This document shows positions 1-11,330 of a stretch of DNA of 64,000 nt, in pieces (position 1 is the stretch's first letter; every line of letters begins with the position of its first letter). Source of the stretch: Peromyscus leucopus (Eukaryota; Chordata; Mammalia; Rodentia; Cricetidae). The notes beneath the pieces are model-generated. The model was not told the DNA's origin and did not search any database. It was given only the letters and a program-made list of their open reading frames with translations. The DNA lies in assembly GCF_004664715.2 (NCBI RefSeq), contig NC_051082.1, forward strand, positions 7,471,072-7,535,071. Reading direction: 5' to 3'. Made by a program: the position numbers and the translations under genes.

Positions 1-138
1 GGATGTTTAATAACTAAGCAGTGGTTGTTTTAAAGTATGTATTTATATTTATCTATAAACTATATATATATCTTCAAATATATCTATTGGTTATAATTTT
101 AAATTAATATATCAATTGCATATATATCATACATATGT

Positions 139-319
139 TTGGGTTTTTTTGTTTGTTTGTTTGTTTTTTGTTTTTTTTTCTAGACAGGGTTTCTCTGTGT
201 TGTTTTGGTGCCTGTTCTTGGTCTCACTCTGTAGACCAGCCTGGCCTCAAACTCACAGAGATCCGCCTGGCTCTGCCTCCCGAGTGCTGGGATCAAAGTG
301 TGCACCACCACTTCCTGGA
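139..319 (-). repeat. B1 SINE, antisense, with target duplication
   Basis: The poly-T/TTTG head is followed by gacagggtttctctgtgt, actcacagagatccgcctgg and gagtgctgggatcaaag. An 11-bp duplication, catacatatgt, flanks it at 128-138 and 320-330. Confidence 0.85.
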
Positions 320-330
320 CATACATATGT

Positions 331-443
331 ATTTGAGAGACAGGATCTTGCCATGTAGCTTAGGTTGGTCTAAACTAAGATTCCCCTGCCTCAGCTTCTT
401 CAGTGCTGGGATTGCAGGAGTGGGCCACCCTATCTGGCTGCTA
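331..443 (-). repeat. old B1-like SINE, antisense
   Basis: gagagacaggatcttgccatgt through gtgctgggattgcagg to ccacccta matches a diverged B1/proto-B1 on the minus strand. Confidence 0.6.
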
Positions 444-689
444 TGCATATTTAATAGACAATTCCCAAGTAGCTTTATGTTTATAGAAATATTGAGTGCA
501 AAATGCAGAGACTGGTCTGATGAGTCGACATTAGCACGTCATTATGAATTTTATTGCTTACAATTGGGTCCACTCTGTGTGTTGTGAATTCTATGTGTTT
601 TGACACATGTGTAATGATGTGTCTTTACCATGATAGTTTCACATAGCAGAGTTCCACTGCCTGAAAGACCTGGACCATGTGCTGGTGCA

Positions 690-966
690 TGTATGTGTAC
701 ATGTGCATTCTATACATATGTGTGTGGAGTGTCAAAGTTGATGTTAGGAATATTCTTTATTCATTAAGGCAAGGTTTCTCAATGGATCCTGAAGCTTGCC
801 CATATGACTAGTCTAGTAAGTTTGTCCTGGACAGCCCCATCTCTGCCTCCTGAGGACTTGGTTCCCAGGTCAGGCCACCCACAGCATGTATGGGGATGCT
901 GAGAACCCAAGTCCTGGTCCTCAAGCTTGAGTGGCATGTGTGTCATCCATGGAGCCATCTCCTCAG
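690..966 (-). repeat. B4-type SINE, antisense
   Basis: A TG-rich tail, then a B1-like middle (aaggtttctcaatggatcctg; ctctgcctcctgaggac), then a tRNA-like head ending gagccatctcctcag, in reverse order as expected for the minus strand. Confidence 0.6.
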
Positions 967-974
967 TCTCTACT

Positions 975-1165
975 TTCAGCACTGAATGACATTCCATTTT
1001 GTGGCCATATGACAACTTATCTATTTACCTACTAAAGGACATTCCCGTTGCTCCTAATTTGGGGTGTTTATGAATACAGCTGCTTTAAGCATTCATGTGC
1101 AGATGTCCACGCCCAACTCACTTGGGTAAATACCATGAAATGACAAGGAACAATGGCCAGATCCT
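975..1165. repeat. L1M-type LINE relic, first part
   Basis: gaatgacattccattttgtgg, gctttaagcattcatgtgcag and actcacttgggtaaatacca match the 3' region of old mammalian L1 elements. It continues at 1440 after an inserted SINE. Confidence 0.65.
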
Positions 1166-1199
1166 ACAGTAAGCATAGGTTTAATTTAATTTTTTATTA

Positions 1200-1432
1200 T
1201 TTTTTTATTCTTAAAATTAGACTATCATTTTATTTTATGTATGAACATTTTGCCTGCTGTCTGTGCACATCACATGAGCGCTTGGTTTCTACAGAGATCA
1301 GAAGTTCCAGGGAGTTGGATTCCCTGGAACTAGATTTAGGGGTGGTTGTTAACCTCCATGAGAGTGCTGGTAATTGAACCCAGGGGTCTTCTGAAAGAGC
1401 AATAGGTGCTCTCAAGCACAAGCCCAGCTTTT
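1200..1432 (-). repeat. B3/B2-type SINE, antisense, inside the L1 relic
   Basis: tatgtatgaacattttgcctg, gatcagaagttccagggag, gtgctggtaattgaaccc and agagcaataggtgctct are the antisense landmarks of a B3-type SINE. Confidence 0.65.
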
Positions 1433-1439
1433 TAGCAAA

Positions 1440-1710
1440 GGAACCAATCAAATTTGCATCCAAAGTTGGTGTGCCGCCTTGCATTCCCACCAGCAATCAA
1501 TGAGGCGGCCGGCCGCATCCTCACCACCATTTGGTGCTCTTGGGGCGTTAGCCGTCCTATAGGTCTAACTGATACTTCAGGATTGTTTGATTTACAGTTC
1601 TCTAATAACGTGCCTACTGCATACATATTTGCCCTCTGTATGTCTTCCTCGGCGAGGTGTCTCCTTGGACCGTTTTACCATTTTAAAAATCTGAATTATG
1701 TTCTGCTATT
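1440..1710. repeat. L1M-type LINE relic, second part
   Basis: cattcccaccagcaatcaatga, catcctcaccaccatttggtg, atttgccctctgtatgtctt and gaggtgtct follow in the L1 order and complete the copy begun at 975. Confidence 0.7.
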
Positions 1711-2526
1711 GTTCTTCAGGAGTCGGGAAGTTTCTGAGACTTCACTGTAAATTTTGGCGAGTTGATCTGCAGTTTGTCATCACATTCTCTTGTCTTTTAC
1801 AGAAAGGGAAAATTTAAATTTGAATGAATTCCAACTTATTACTTTCTTTCACGGATCATGTGGTGTATATTTGAATCTGGGATGTCAATGACAAATTCAA
1901 GGTCACCTAGATATTTCTCCCATTGACCCAAACACCTCCCACTAAGCTCTGCCACCCAATGTCGAACAATCATAAGCTTCAACATGACTTTCCATGAGGA
2001 CAAACCACATTCACACTGTAGCAGACATTAGCCCCTCTTAATGAGGTAATCCCCTTCCAAAGGGCCCACCTTCCAACACTGCCACAGTGATGGTCAAAGG
2101 TCAATATGAATTTTGGTGGGACAGACCATATTCAGGTGGCAACAGGAGCCAGTCCTGTGACAGCATCTACAACGGCTAGAAGGACGCACAGCATCCTGGG
2201 AAAACGGTAGGCTTCAGCAGGCAGCAAGTCCAGGGATGGAGACAAGAAGGACTTTCCCATCTACCTCTCAGTCCCTTTAGGATTCTGTTCTGGTGAGGCA
2301 GAGGTTACAGCCTTTCCCCCACTGTTGTCCATTTCCTCTTCCCTCACGTATAGTCCTTTGCTAGGTTCCCCTCCTCCCATCCCCCGTGTCCCAGCTCTAT
2401 CCTAGATCAGAACGTCAAGATTACAAGCTCAAAATTCAAAATGGCTCTCGGAATTCCCTACCATGTTGGGGGAACTAAACGTCTCTTTCTAAGACTTACT
2501 TTCAAGAACAGAGAATAGTTCTCTGG
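1711..2526. other. no gene; possible unclassified old repeat at 1985-2145
   Basis: No conserved reading frame seen. The stretch around 2030-2120 (agggcccaccttccaacac; caatatgaattttggtggga) resembles an old mammalian interspersed repeat whose family I cannot name. The rest looks unique. Confidence 0.4.
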
Positions 2527-3047
2527 TGTAGCTAGAGTTTTCCTGCCTTGCCCACAGTCAGGACAAATCTTTGTCTCCCGCCAGTCCCACAGCCGCTCAG
2601 ACCCAACCAAGTAAACACAGAAACTTATTTTGCTTCAAACTGTATGGCCGTGGCAGGCTTCTTGCTAACTGTTCTTATATCTTAAATTAATCCATTTCTA
2701 CAAATCTATACCCTGCCACGTGGCTCGTGGCTTACCGGTACTTTACATCTTCCTTGTCCTGGAGGCTGCTCCAGGCAGTGAGTCCTTCTGCCTTCCTGCT
2801 CTTTTATTTCTCCTTTCTGTTAGTCCCGCCTATACTTCCTGCCATCCACGACCAATCAGGTTTTATTTATTGACCAATCAGAGCAATTTGATATACAGAC
2901 CATCCCACAGGACAGCCAAGTGCAGACCATCTCAGACACCTGCACTCAGGCCCGTGGTCCTAATCATCCTCTATGTGGACCTGCTGGGTAAAGTCATGAG
3001 GAACCAATGAACGGGCTCCCACAGGACATACAGAACATCCCACAGCA
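2527..3047 (-). mobile_element. solo LTR of a rodent endogenous retrovirus (521 bp)
   Basis: The element runs TGTAGCTAGAG...CCCACAGCA, the TG...CA ends of an LTR, and is flanked by a perfect 6-bp duplication CTCTGG (2521-2526 and 3048-3053). On the minus strand there are CCAAT-type boxes (gattggtc, twice) followed by AATAAAAG as a TATA-like box, so the sense is probably minus. A 6-bp duplication is typical of ERV2/ERVK-class elements. No internal retroviral genes are present. Confidence 0.75.
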
Positions 3048-3099
3048 CTCTGGATTTGTGGTTATAGACCATGTTGAGATTATATCTGTAAAATATATT

Positions 3100-3200
3100 T
3101 GCTGTTTATCTATCTTCATCTATATTATTACTTTATCATTTATAGCCATCTATCTCCACTTACCAATCATCTACAGTCTCTATGCATCTATCTGTCTATC

Positions 3201-3243
<43 letters not shown>

Positions 3244-3372
3244 ATCTATCTATCTATTACCTATCCATCTACCTCTTATCTATGTCATCTATCTATTCAT
3301 CTATCTATCCATCTGTTCTCTATGTCCATCTATCTCTGTCAATTGTCTATCATCTATGTATCATCTATTAAA
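3100..3372. repeat. (ATCT)n microsatellite with degenerate flanks
   Basis: Pure ATCT units at 3201-3243, with interrupted CTAT/CATC units either side. This produces long spurious Tyr/Leu/Ser/Ile reading frames. Confidence 0.95.
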
Positions 3373-4015
3373 ATAGTAGTATTCATTTCTATGTATCTCC
3401 AGACTCTAGAACCATTTCCTATTGTGGCACCTGTGTCCTCTGTCTGAGATGCAAGTGGACAATGATACCAAGAGAAGTTTCAACAGGCAAAGGGTCCTTC
3501 CTGTCTCACTCTTACTCTGGGGAAAAATTTACAAGCATCTGTATAGTTCTACCACTTCTAATATTAATTTTGGAGGCTTCTGTTAACCATATTTCATTAA
3601 GATGCAGTTTTTCTATGATAAGCTCTTTACAAGTTAGATGTGTTTTATAATTCTCCGTCAGTTAATCAATAGACATGCTGGAGTCTCATTCTCTGTTCCT
3701 AAGCACCCTTGGTCACGGGGTTCACACTGATGCCACTTTAGCCGAGTCAGTCACGTGGCTGGCACTTGACGCATTGGTTTTAATTGCCACTTAGAATGTC
3801 CTCAAAAAATTATGCAATGGTATGACTTCCCATCAAAATGGAAAGTCTCTGTTCCCGAATAGAGCAAGGACAGAAGTATGACACCAGCAAAACAAGTTGT
3901 CATTTTAGGGAGATGACTCTGGTTTCCTTTTATCAAACAAATCTTTGCTGAAACCCCAAAAGGGAAACAACCACAAGTAGATGAAGCTGTGCCGTATTTT
4001 GTCTCGGAGATGTGA
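3373..4015. other. no recognised feature
   Basis: I see no gene, clear repeat family or conserved motif in this stretch. Confidence 0.5.
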
Positions 4016-4019
4016 ATAG

Positions 4020-4330
4020 AAGAATTTCGTCTGCATTTGTGTATGTGGATGTGTGCGCATGAGTGCTGTGCACCTAGAGACCAGAGGTCAACTTTGGGTT
4101 CTTCAGGTGGTGTAAGCATCTCTTGTTTGAAGATGGGTCTCTTGCTGGACTGGAGCTTGTCAGAAAGTCTAGGCTGAGGCCTGGTGAGCCCTAGGGGATC
4201 TCCTTTCTGCCTCCATGGTGCTAGGATTACACACATGGACCACTATACCTGACTTTTTATGCAGGTGCTGGGGATCAGCGAGGGTCTTCCTGGTTGCATG
4301 GTAAGCATCGTACCAATGGAATCATCACCT
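4020..4330 (-). repeat. B4-type SINE, antisense
   Basis: A TG-rich end, then cctttctgcctccatggtgctaggattacacac and ttttatgcaggtgctggggatc, follow the antisense order of B4. The tRNA-like head is decayed. Confidence 0.6.
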
Positions 4331-4769
4331 TCGCCCTTAAAACAGTTTCTTGTTATACTCTACACCAAGCCTTGGGCAATGGAGATGAGGGAAACCGCCA
4401 AGTTCTTTAGAACAGATAGAAAGACTCTCACATGGAGAACGTTGAGACTGACCGAGATACTGCACAAGGCTGCCGAGGCAGTGCGCCGTCACTTAATTAG
4501 AAGAGGTTTTTACTTTTTCCCCTTCTTAATTTCACCTCAAATAATGGTGTATCTTAAAATCAATTGTTCTACATTTGACGAAATACCATTGAATTCAAGC
4601 TAATTAAATAGGCACTACAATTCCAAGATCAATTAGCTCTCCGGGTATAATGATGATGAGTTGTATTTGTTTAAATTTCTGTGTTTTACCTATCTCCCTG
4701 AAGATGTCTCCTAAAAGGAGAAAAACAAAGAGATTAAAAAAAAAAAAACCCACCTCCATTTTGAGAGTA

Positions 4770-5060
4770 AAGTATGTGACTAAGCAGTAATATCAACAAA
4801 ATGATGTGCATCCATTAACTCAAAAATGCGACTTCTAGGAAAGAAAGTTTGAACAGGTGTAAATGCTGAGCTCCCAGGACACTTATTTATGTCAGCTTCA
4901 TTTATAAGAACAAAAGTGAGAAACAGCCTAAGTATTTGAGAGTGGGGCCGCTCCTAAATCAATGAGGTGTCCATTTGACATCGTCGAATCGTAGGCAGAC
5001 GACGTTTAAAAGGGAATCCTGTACTTTGGGAACGGAAAGATGCCCATGGTACTCTCTTTA
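4770..5060. repeat. possible old L1 relic
   Basis: ttataagaacaaaagtgagaaacagcctaag resembles the L1 3' region phrase for 'tataatagccaaaaactggaaacaacc'. It is weak and heavily diverged. Confidence 0.3.
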
Positions 5061-5740
5061 CTAAAGGGAAGGGCACAAACTGGACTGGCTGTCATTTTGG
5101 TAAATCAATAATCCCAATAATCACGAGGATATGCGAATGGAGGACCCACAAGAAGAATCGCAGTTTGCTCTCTTCTCTGAACGGGGAGAATGTTGGTGTT
5201 TATTTTTCTTCTAAATATTCTCACTTTGCTGCACTAAAATGTTTTGGGGGAGTTAAAAAATAATACGATTAAGGGTGGGAAAGTAGATTAATGTAGTTTC
5301 TGCCGCCAGAGAAATGAGAGAAAGCTGTCGGCTTAAGCTACTCTGTGAGGTATTGCTTCGGATGGCCACTGGCTCCTGCTCTGGTAATGACTTTGTTGAA
5401 AGAAAAACATCTAATCATTCTACTCATAAAAGAATTCTGGTGGCAAATAGTTTTAGTTCAATAATCTGAGAAGACAGTCGTGGAAGTTCTGGCCTGTTTG
5501 CCTTTGTGCGGGAAGTCAGGGAGGAATCTACCGAGTCGGTAAATATTTGCTGCTTGGTTGAGAATTTTCGTCTTCTGTTTCTCTGCCTCTTTGCTTTTGC
5601 CATGAACAGCTTCTCCGTCCGTCAGGAGGGTGTGTGGAGTAGAATCCAGATGAGGAAAGGGAAAAAAACTGGGAAAGCATCTGTTAAGAGACTGAATGTT
5701 TGTGTTCCTCAAAGTCCAGAGATACCTCGGGGACGGAAAG
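5061..5740. other. no recognised feature
   Basis: Short frames only, with no protein similarity recognised. Some overlap between opposing frames near 5506-5712 is fortuitous. Confidence 0.5.
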
Positions 5741-5741
5741 G

Positions 5742-5904
5742 AAAGGTGGCTGGGTGGTGAAGAGCGTGCGCTGCTCTTTCAGAGAGCCTGAGTTCAATTC
5801 CCTGCACTTACATCTAATGGCTTATAACCATGGGGAGCTCCAGCTCCAGGGGACCTTGGTGCTGTCTTCTGGCCTTCACAGGAAACCACATACACACACT
5901 TCTT
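5742..5904 (+). repeat. B3-type SINE, sense
   Basis: gtggctgggtggtgaagagc, cctgagttcaattccctgca, ccagctccagggg and gtcttctggcctt in order identify a B3 SINE on the plus strand. Confidence 0.7.
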
Positions 5905-5920
5905 AAAAATCTGTTCCTTG

Positions 5921-6110
5921 GGGGCTGGAGAGATGGCTCAGAGGTTAAGAGCACTGCTTGTTCTTCCAAAGGTCCTGAGTTCAATTCCCAGCAACCACAT
6001 GGTGGCTCACAACCATCTGTAGTGAGATCTGGCGCCCTCTTCTGGCCTATAGGGGTGTGTGCAGACAGAACACTGTATACATAATAAATAAATAAATCTT
6101 TAAAAAAAAA
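5921..6110 (+). repeat. B2 SINE, sense, nearly intact with 16-bp target duplication
   Basis: gggctggagagatggctcag through cctgagttcaattcccagca to aataaataaataaatctt and an A-tail. The flanks AAAAATCTGTTCCTTG at 5905-5920 and 6111-6126 are a perfect 16-bp duplication. The 3' half (gcagacagaacactgtatac) is the hamster-like version. Confidence 0.92.
6029..6045 (-). promoter_or_regulatory. CTCF-like motif carried by the B2 SINE
   Basis: The minus strand reads ccagaagagggcgccag, one mismatch from the CTCF core CCASYAGRKGGC. Rodent B2 elements are known carriers of CTCF sites. Occupancy is unknown. Confidence 0.35.
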
Positions 6111-6126
6111 AAAAATCTGTTCCTTG

Positions 6127-6859
6127 AAGCCCTCAGCCCCTGCGTGGCTGCGTTTGGAGGTTATGACAGTTTGTATCAGGCTGTGTCTTACAGAAATTCA
6201 GGGGTTGCACAGTGCTTCTTGACCTGATGATGTTGTTTTGGGAGCTCTGGAAATTTGGGGTGGTGGGAGCCTGGTTGGCAGAACTGGGTCACTGTGGCCT
6301 CCGAAATCTCCTCTGGTGTGCACATTCTTCTTTTGGTAATGCCAAGCATGTGAGGAGTCGCCACCACACACTTCCTTGGCTAAGAACAGAGGCCCTCCAG
6401 CTGCAGGGCTGCCCCTGCCTTAAGGAACTGCTGTGAAACCCTCAGACAAAATAATCCTCTTTTCTCTTCTTTCTCTCAGGTGTTTGGTCACAGCCGCGTG
6501 AACATAACTAACCGCAATGGAGACACTCCGGAGGTAACTAAGCTTAAGTGAGTCACAATGGTGTCCCCACCCCCCCACCCCCGCCCGATTCCATGGCTCG
6601 TGACCTCACAAAGACACAGTGGAGACTCTTTCTCCCTCACCTCTCCTCACAGTCTCTGGCCAGCACGGAGGTGACCATCTTCAACTACAGAGAACAGTCC
6701 TCATGAAAACCCAAACTGGCCGGTACCTGGCTCTTGAACTTCCACTTTGAGAACTGTGAGAAAAGAAACACCCGTGTTTAAGCCACGTGGTCATGCTTCT
6801 CTGTGGTGAGGGGCTCTCGGCCTCACGCCTGCCCTATACAACAATGAGAAGCTTCTTGC
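6127..6859. other. no recognised feature
   Basis: Unique-looking sequence with a C-rich tract near 6566-6587. No supportable gene. Confidence 0.5.
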
Positions 6860-7050
6860 ATACATTGTTTGGAAGGGATAGAAACCAGGTGGACCTGGGT
6901 TAGAATTCTGTTGCTGCCTCCGATTGACTGTGTGACCTTGGTCCAGCTCCTTCACCTCTGTGAGTCTCTACATTCTCACCTGCCCCATGGAAGTAATGGT
7001 TGCCTACTTACCAGTTTGGATGCAGTGAGAACTAAAAGAGGTAGCGTTGT
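6860..7050 (+). repeat. MIR SINE, sense
   Basis: cctgggttagaattctgttgctg, gactgtgtgaccttgg and cacctctgtgagtctct follow the MIR sense order. Confidence 0.7.
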
Positions 7051-7109
7051 CTGCCATAACCTAATTACATCATCTCCCTCTGAAAAAATCCATAGCAGAT
7101 GAATGGATG

Positions 7110-7653
7110 AAGAAAATATGGTGTGTATATATACTTATGGGTTGGGAAAATTAATACTGTGACAATGGCTATCTTAACAAAAGAGACATGCAGTCAATAC
7201 AATCCCCATAAAAATGCCATTCTTTACAGAAGCAGAAAAAAAATTTTAAATTCATTTGGAAACACAAGACCTTGGATTGTTCAGTCTTAAGGGGAAAAAA
7301 ATGCTACTATACCCCATTTGAAGTTATATTACATGGCCACAGGGTAAACAACAGCATTGTGCCGGCACAAAGGCAGAAGCAGAGATCAGTTAATAAGACA
7401 GACCGTCCAGATAAAAACCACGCACAGCTGCAGCCTCCTGATTTTTGATAAAGACACCAAAAAACACACACTGGAGAAAGGGGGTTGTTACCTACAAAAT
7501 GCTCCAAGTGCCCAATGCAGGTTTATTTGTCTCAATTCTACAACAGTCATTTAAAGAGCGGTTACTACCGTCAGACTCTCTGTAGGATGCTGGGATGTAT
7601 TCAAGGACCAGACAGAGCCCCTGGTCTAATCAGATCAAGGCATGTCCACTGAG

Positions 7654-7705
<52 letters not shown>

Positions 7706-8570
7706 GCATTGTGAGTATGGGCTGGGTGAGACAGACACTAATGAAGTACACCCACTCCACTGGGCTGGGTAGAGCTTGCCCTGGCATTAAGAGGGACAAG
7801 TGAATAAAGAAGGTAAGGACATACAAGCACAAGGCAGGTGAGGGTGCAGATGTCTCAAACACTGACTCAAACACTAAGGAGTGTTGACCTCCGCTGCCCT
7901 CAGGTCAGATGAGGAAGAGCCCTGTCTGTACACGCTGAACGCTACAAACCTTCAGGTTTTCATGCTTGTCTCAGCCCTAAGAGGTGCTATATGAACTGCC
8001 ATTTTTTTAAAATGTTGGAACAGTTGAGTATAAAATCTAGGAAACACGAGAGAAGACATATGTTATATTGATTTGCTACTACGATTATAGTCAAAAGCAT
8101 TTTCCTGCCGACGACATAACTTCGTTCAACAAACGAGCTAACAGATTATCCTCGAAAGATAAAGTACAAGCGTGCAGCCAACATTTGATAAATCTTCAGC
8201 TTCATTAACCATCAGTGGCATGAAGATCAAAATTGCGTCTTTGAGTCCATCTTACCCCAGTCAGGATGTAGGTCATTAAGAAAATAAGGAACAACAAATG
8301 TTGGTGCGGTTATAATGTGGCCGAAAGGGGAGGCTAATCAGTCTGGCCCCTACGGAAAAGGTGTCGCAGTTTCTCAGAAAATGGACAGACCTGCCACGTG
8401 ACCCACATATATCATGCCTAGGTGTTTACCCAATGACTCCAACTCAACACAGCACAGAGACGCATTACCACCAATGCAGCCCACAGTGCTATGCACTGTA
8501 GCTAAATCATGGAACCAGCCTGGGCTTCCAGAAGTGGAAGGATGGATAAAGGAAACATGACATGGATTAA
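7110..8570 (+). repeat. old L1 ORF2 relic in pieces
   Basis: Phrases matching L1 ORF2 appear in order: acacaagaccttggattg, ttgaagttatattacatggcc, acagcattgtgccggcac, atttttgataaagacacca, then after a CA tract gaagatcaaaattgcgtct and ggaacaacaaatgttggtg. It is full of stops and gaps, so it is long dead. Confidence 0.6.
7655..7702. repeat. (CA)24 microsatellite
   Basis: Uninterrupted CA dinucleotides. Confidence 0.98.
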
Positions 8571-8582
8571 ATGTGTAAGAGA

Positions 8583-8660
8583 TAAGGCAGCACACACCTT
8601 TAATCCCAGCACTCAGGAGGCAGAGCCAGGGACAAGTGGATCTCTGTGAGTTCAAGGACA
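8583..8660 (+). repeat. partial B1 SINE, sense
   Basis: aggcagcacacacctttaatcccagcactcagg and ggatctctgtgagttcaagg are B1 landmarks; the right part is missing. Confidence 0.75.
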
Positions 8661-9355
8661 ATATAATAAAATACTCTATTTAATCCAGCCATTTTTAAAT
8701 GACACCTTTCCCTCAGAAACACTCTTGACCACTGCAAAGAATGCGGTGGTGCAGGCAGAGCCATAATCATACAGACTACACCAGAAATTTGAAGGACGCA
8801 GTTTAAAATACTCACATAAATTTATTTAAAAGCAATAGGAGCCCCATGCAATGCTAGCAAAAGACATATTTTTATGAAAATAGTATCTCCTCAAATTGAA
8901 ATATAAGTGAAGGAGAGCGTTGTTTTGTGTCTTTACAAGTCATTTGAATGTCAGCCATAGGAGTCCTGATGGCTTCACCTTATTCTGTTGCGGGTCTCAC
9001 AGGTCCCAGAATCTCTGCAGAGTTCCTCTGTACGATAATGAGGACGGGAGAGAGAAAAGGGAAACAGCACCATAGTCATGTTATGAAAGTTTAATCTTGT
9101 GGCAGGCACCCTTCAGGATCTCTGCAGCCTCTTTGAGAGCCCTGGAAGGATCTAGAAGAATGACTACCATTTGGCATTTTTCAGCCCTGAGAGGAAGGGC
9201 TGGAGACATGAAGGGACTTTCCTACAAGCAGAGGAGAATTTTCTTAGGTGACAACAGCTAGTGGTGACTTAGGCTGCTGGCACAGAGTTCTTCCTGTGTC
9301 TTAGCACTTCATGGAATCTTTGACGCAGTTCTTACAGCAGAACTCATTTTTACTC
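8661..9355. other. no recognised feature
   Basis: No gene or clear repeat seen. Confidence 0.5.

Positions 9356-9393
<38 letters not shown>
9356..9393. repeat. (TTG)n microsatellite
   Basis: About twelve TTG units. Confidence 0.95.
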
Positions 9394-9394
<1 letters not shown>

Positions 9395-10524
9395 AACTCA
9401 GAGAGGTTGTGCCAGTTGCTGGAGATCACACACCTGATCAAAGCCATTAACTATGATTCAAACTCAGAGCTGTGGGCTTGAGTTCCAGCTTAATCTATCG
9501 TGTGTGCATCTGTGCCATAACACAGCGCCTGTGTTGAAAAACCTGAAGAGTAAGGGCTCCCTTAAAATGTGGGCCAGTGTCCTCAGGACCCGGAGAAGGT
9601 GGGGTGTGTTCCAAGTGCTGAAATAGAAACTGGAGGGTCTTGGCTCTAGCAAAAGTCTGAGATGTGTGGGAGATGAGTCTGGGTGGACTTCCTCTAGCTT
9701 CCACGGGGGGCACTGTATCCATCATGAGAGGATTTGCCCAGTCCATCAAAATCATTTCATCAAAACTCCTTAAAGATTCAAAATGCCACTAATCAATGGA
9801 TCAAGTTGGGCAAATTTGCCTGTTTTTCAGAGCCTGATTTTAAGGATGATTCTCATCTAATGCTAATGACTATGAATATACTCCTTTTGAGTAAAGTCAA
9901 AGACAACAATCTAGCGAAATGCTATTGTAATGTGCTCTGTGATAATACTCCGTGAATTTATATTTCTTGGAAACTCTTATCGTGAAATTATTCAAGGTAT
10001 TTTAATTATATTCAAGATTCTGTTTAAGATATTCTTCAGTCCTAAGAACGCTAAACAGCCCCCTTGGTATTTAACTTCCGACAAATGGGGCTTCAAATGC
10101 TGCCAAGGAGAATGTGTTCATTGAATATGTTCAAGACGAATTTATTAAGACCATTTTCATATTCATTGAATAGGAGCACGTCCATCTCCAAGAACACTTT
10201 TAGCAAGTTAAGCAAATCCGTGTATTGGCTGGTCTGGCTTTGGACCAGGTGGCTAGGTACCCTACAATGTCTGTGGGAGTCCAGGGGATGGCAGGTGCCA
10301 CCTCAAGACTCTAAGTTACAGGTAGAGCCTTAGAGGATGAGGAAAATGTGGTTATGTCCCCGAACGCCACTGCAAGCCTTTGGTCAGTTTCCTAAGAGAA
10401 AAAAAAATGCTGCCGGGAAGGAGAAGGGAGGGGATCACACTGGCTCCAATTTGCTGCCCAGGACCCTGTATGCATTCTCTTCCTTAAGCCATCCTAGGAG
10501 TTGGCTAGGAATGTATCCTTTTAG
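9394..10524. other. no gene; weak MIR-like trace at 9395-9475
   Basis: tcagagaggttgtgccagttgctggagatcacac resembles antisense MIR. The rest is unremarkable AT-rich sequence. Confidence 0.4.
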
Positions 10525-10660
10525 GGCGGGAGAGATGGCTCAGCTTTCTCCCAGGTTTGGTGCCCAGCATCCACTTGGTGGCTTACCACCATCTGTAACC
10601 CTAGTTCTAGGGGATCTGACGCCCTCTTCTGGCCTCCATGGGCACTTGCACATACATGGT

Positions 10661-10698
<38 letters not shown>

Positions 10699-10735
10699 AG
10701 GCATACACATAAACATACACTATTCTTTTAAAGTA
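10525..10735 (+). repeat. B3-type SINE with internal (CA)n, sense
   Basis: gggcgggagagatggctcag, tggtgcccagcatccac, gatctgacgccctcttctggcctcc and then CA repeats at 10661-10696. Confidence 0.75.
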
Positions 10736-10749
10736 TCCCTTCCATGTGG

Positions 10750-10845
10750 ATAATAATGAAATGAGGAGTGAGGTGACTTCCCTATGGTCACCAAGGCCGG
10801 AACACAATTCAGCCTAAGGCCGAGTTAGATTTGAACTTAGAATAG
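10750..10845 (-). repeat. MIR relic, antisense
   Basis: aggtgacttccctatggtcaccaagg then gagttagatttgaactta follows antisense MIR order. Confidence 0.4.
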
Positions 10846-10969
10846 GATGTCTCCTCAGCTGGGAATTCGAACTCAGGTAGGGGAGGTTGTCATCTAAGGC
10901 AGGATCTTGGTTACTGATTTACACTTTCTCCCCTCCCCCAACTCCCTGCAAAGGTGGCCTTCCTAGACC

Positions 10970-11290
10970 CTCATTAGATAGCTCTGTGGGTAAAGGGCCT
11001 GCCTGGCAAGCTGGTAGGAGCTGAGTCCCAGCCCCAGAACGATGTTGAGAAGACACAAAGCCGGGTATGGTGACTCAGGCTCCTAAGCCCAAGTGCTGAG
11101 GAGGTGGAGACGGGTATGGTTTGCCGATCAGGCAGCCTAGCCGACTTGGTGACTTTCAGGTCACCAGGAGACCTCTAAACAAACAAACAAATGGGGGAAA
11201 AAAAGGTAGCTGGCACTTGCGAGATGACAATTGAAACCTGGGGCCTCCACAGGCACATGCGTTCTCATACACACAAACAAAAGTTTATGA
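10970..11290 (+). repeat. B4-type SINE, sense
   Basis: A tRNA-like head (tagctctgtgggtaaagggcctg), a B1-like middle (agccgggtatggtgactcaggc; ggaggtggagac; cagcctagccgac) and a tail with ctggggcctccacaggcacatgc. Confidence 0.65.
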
Positions 11291-11330
11291 AAAATGAGCT
11301 GGAGTCGTGCTAGTGAGGACTGCAAGAAGG

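Noticed and set aside
2720..3010. 96-codon frame possibly of viral origin
   Set aside because: It sits wholly inside a solo LTR; no retroviral coding domain is present.
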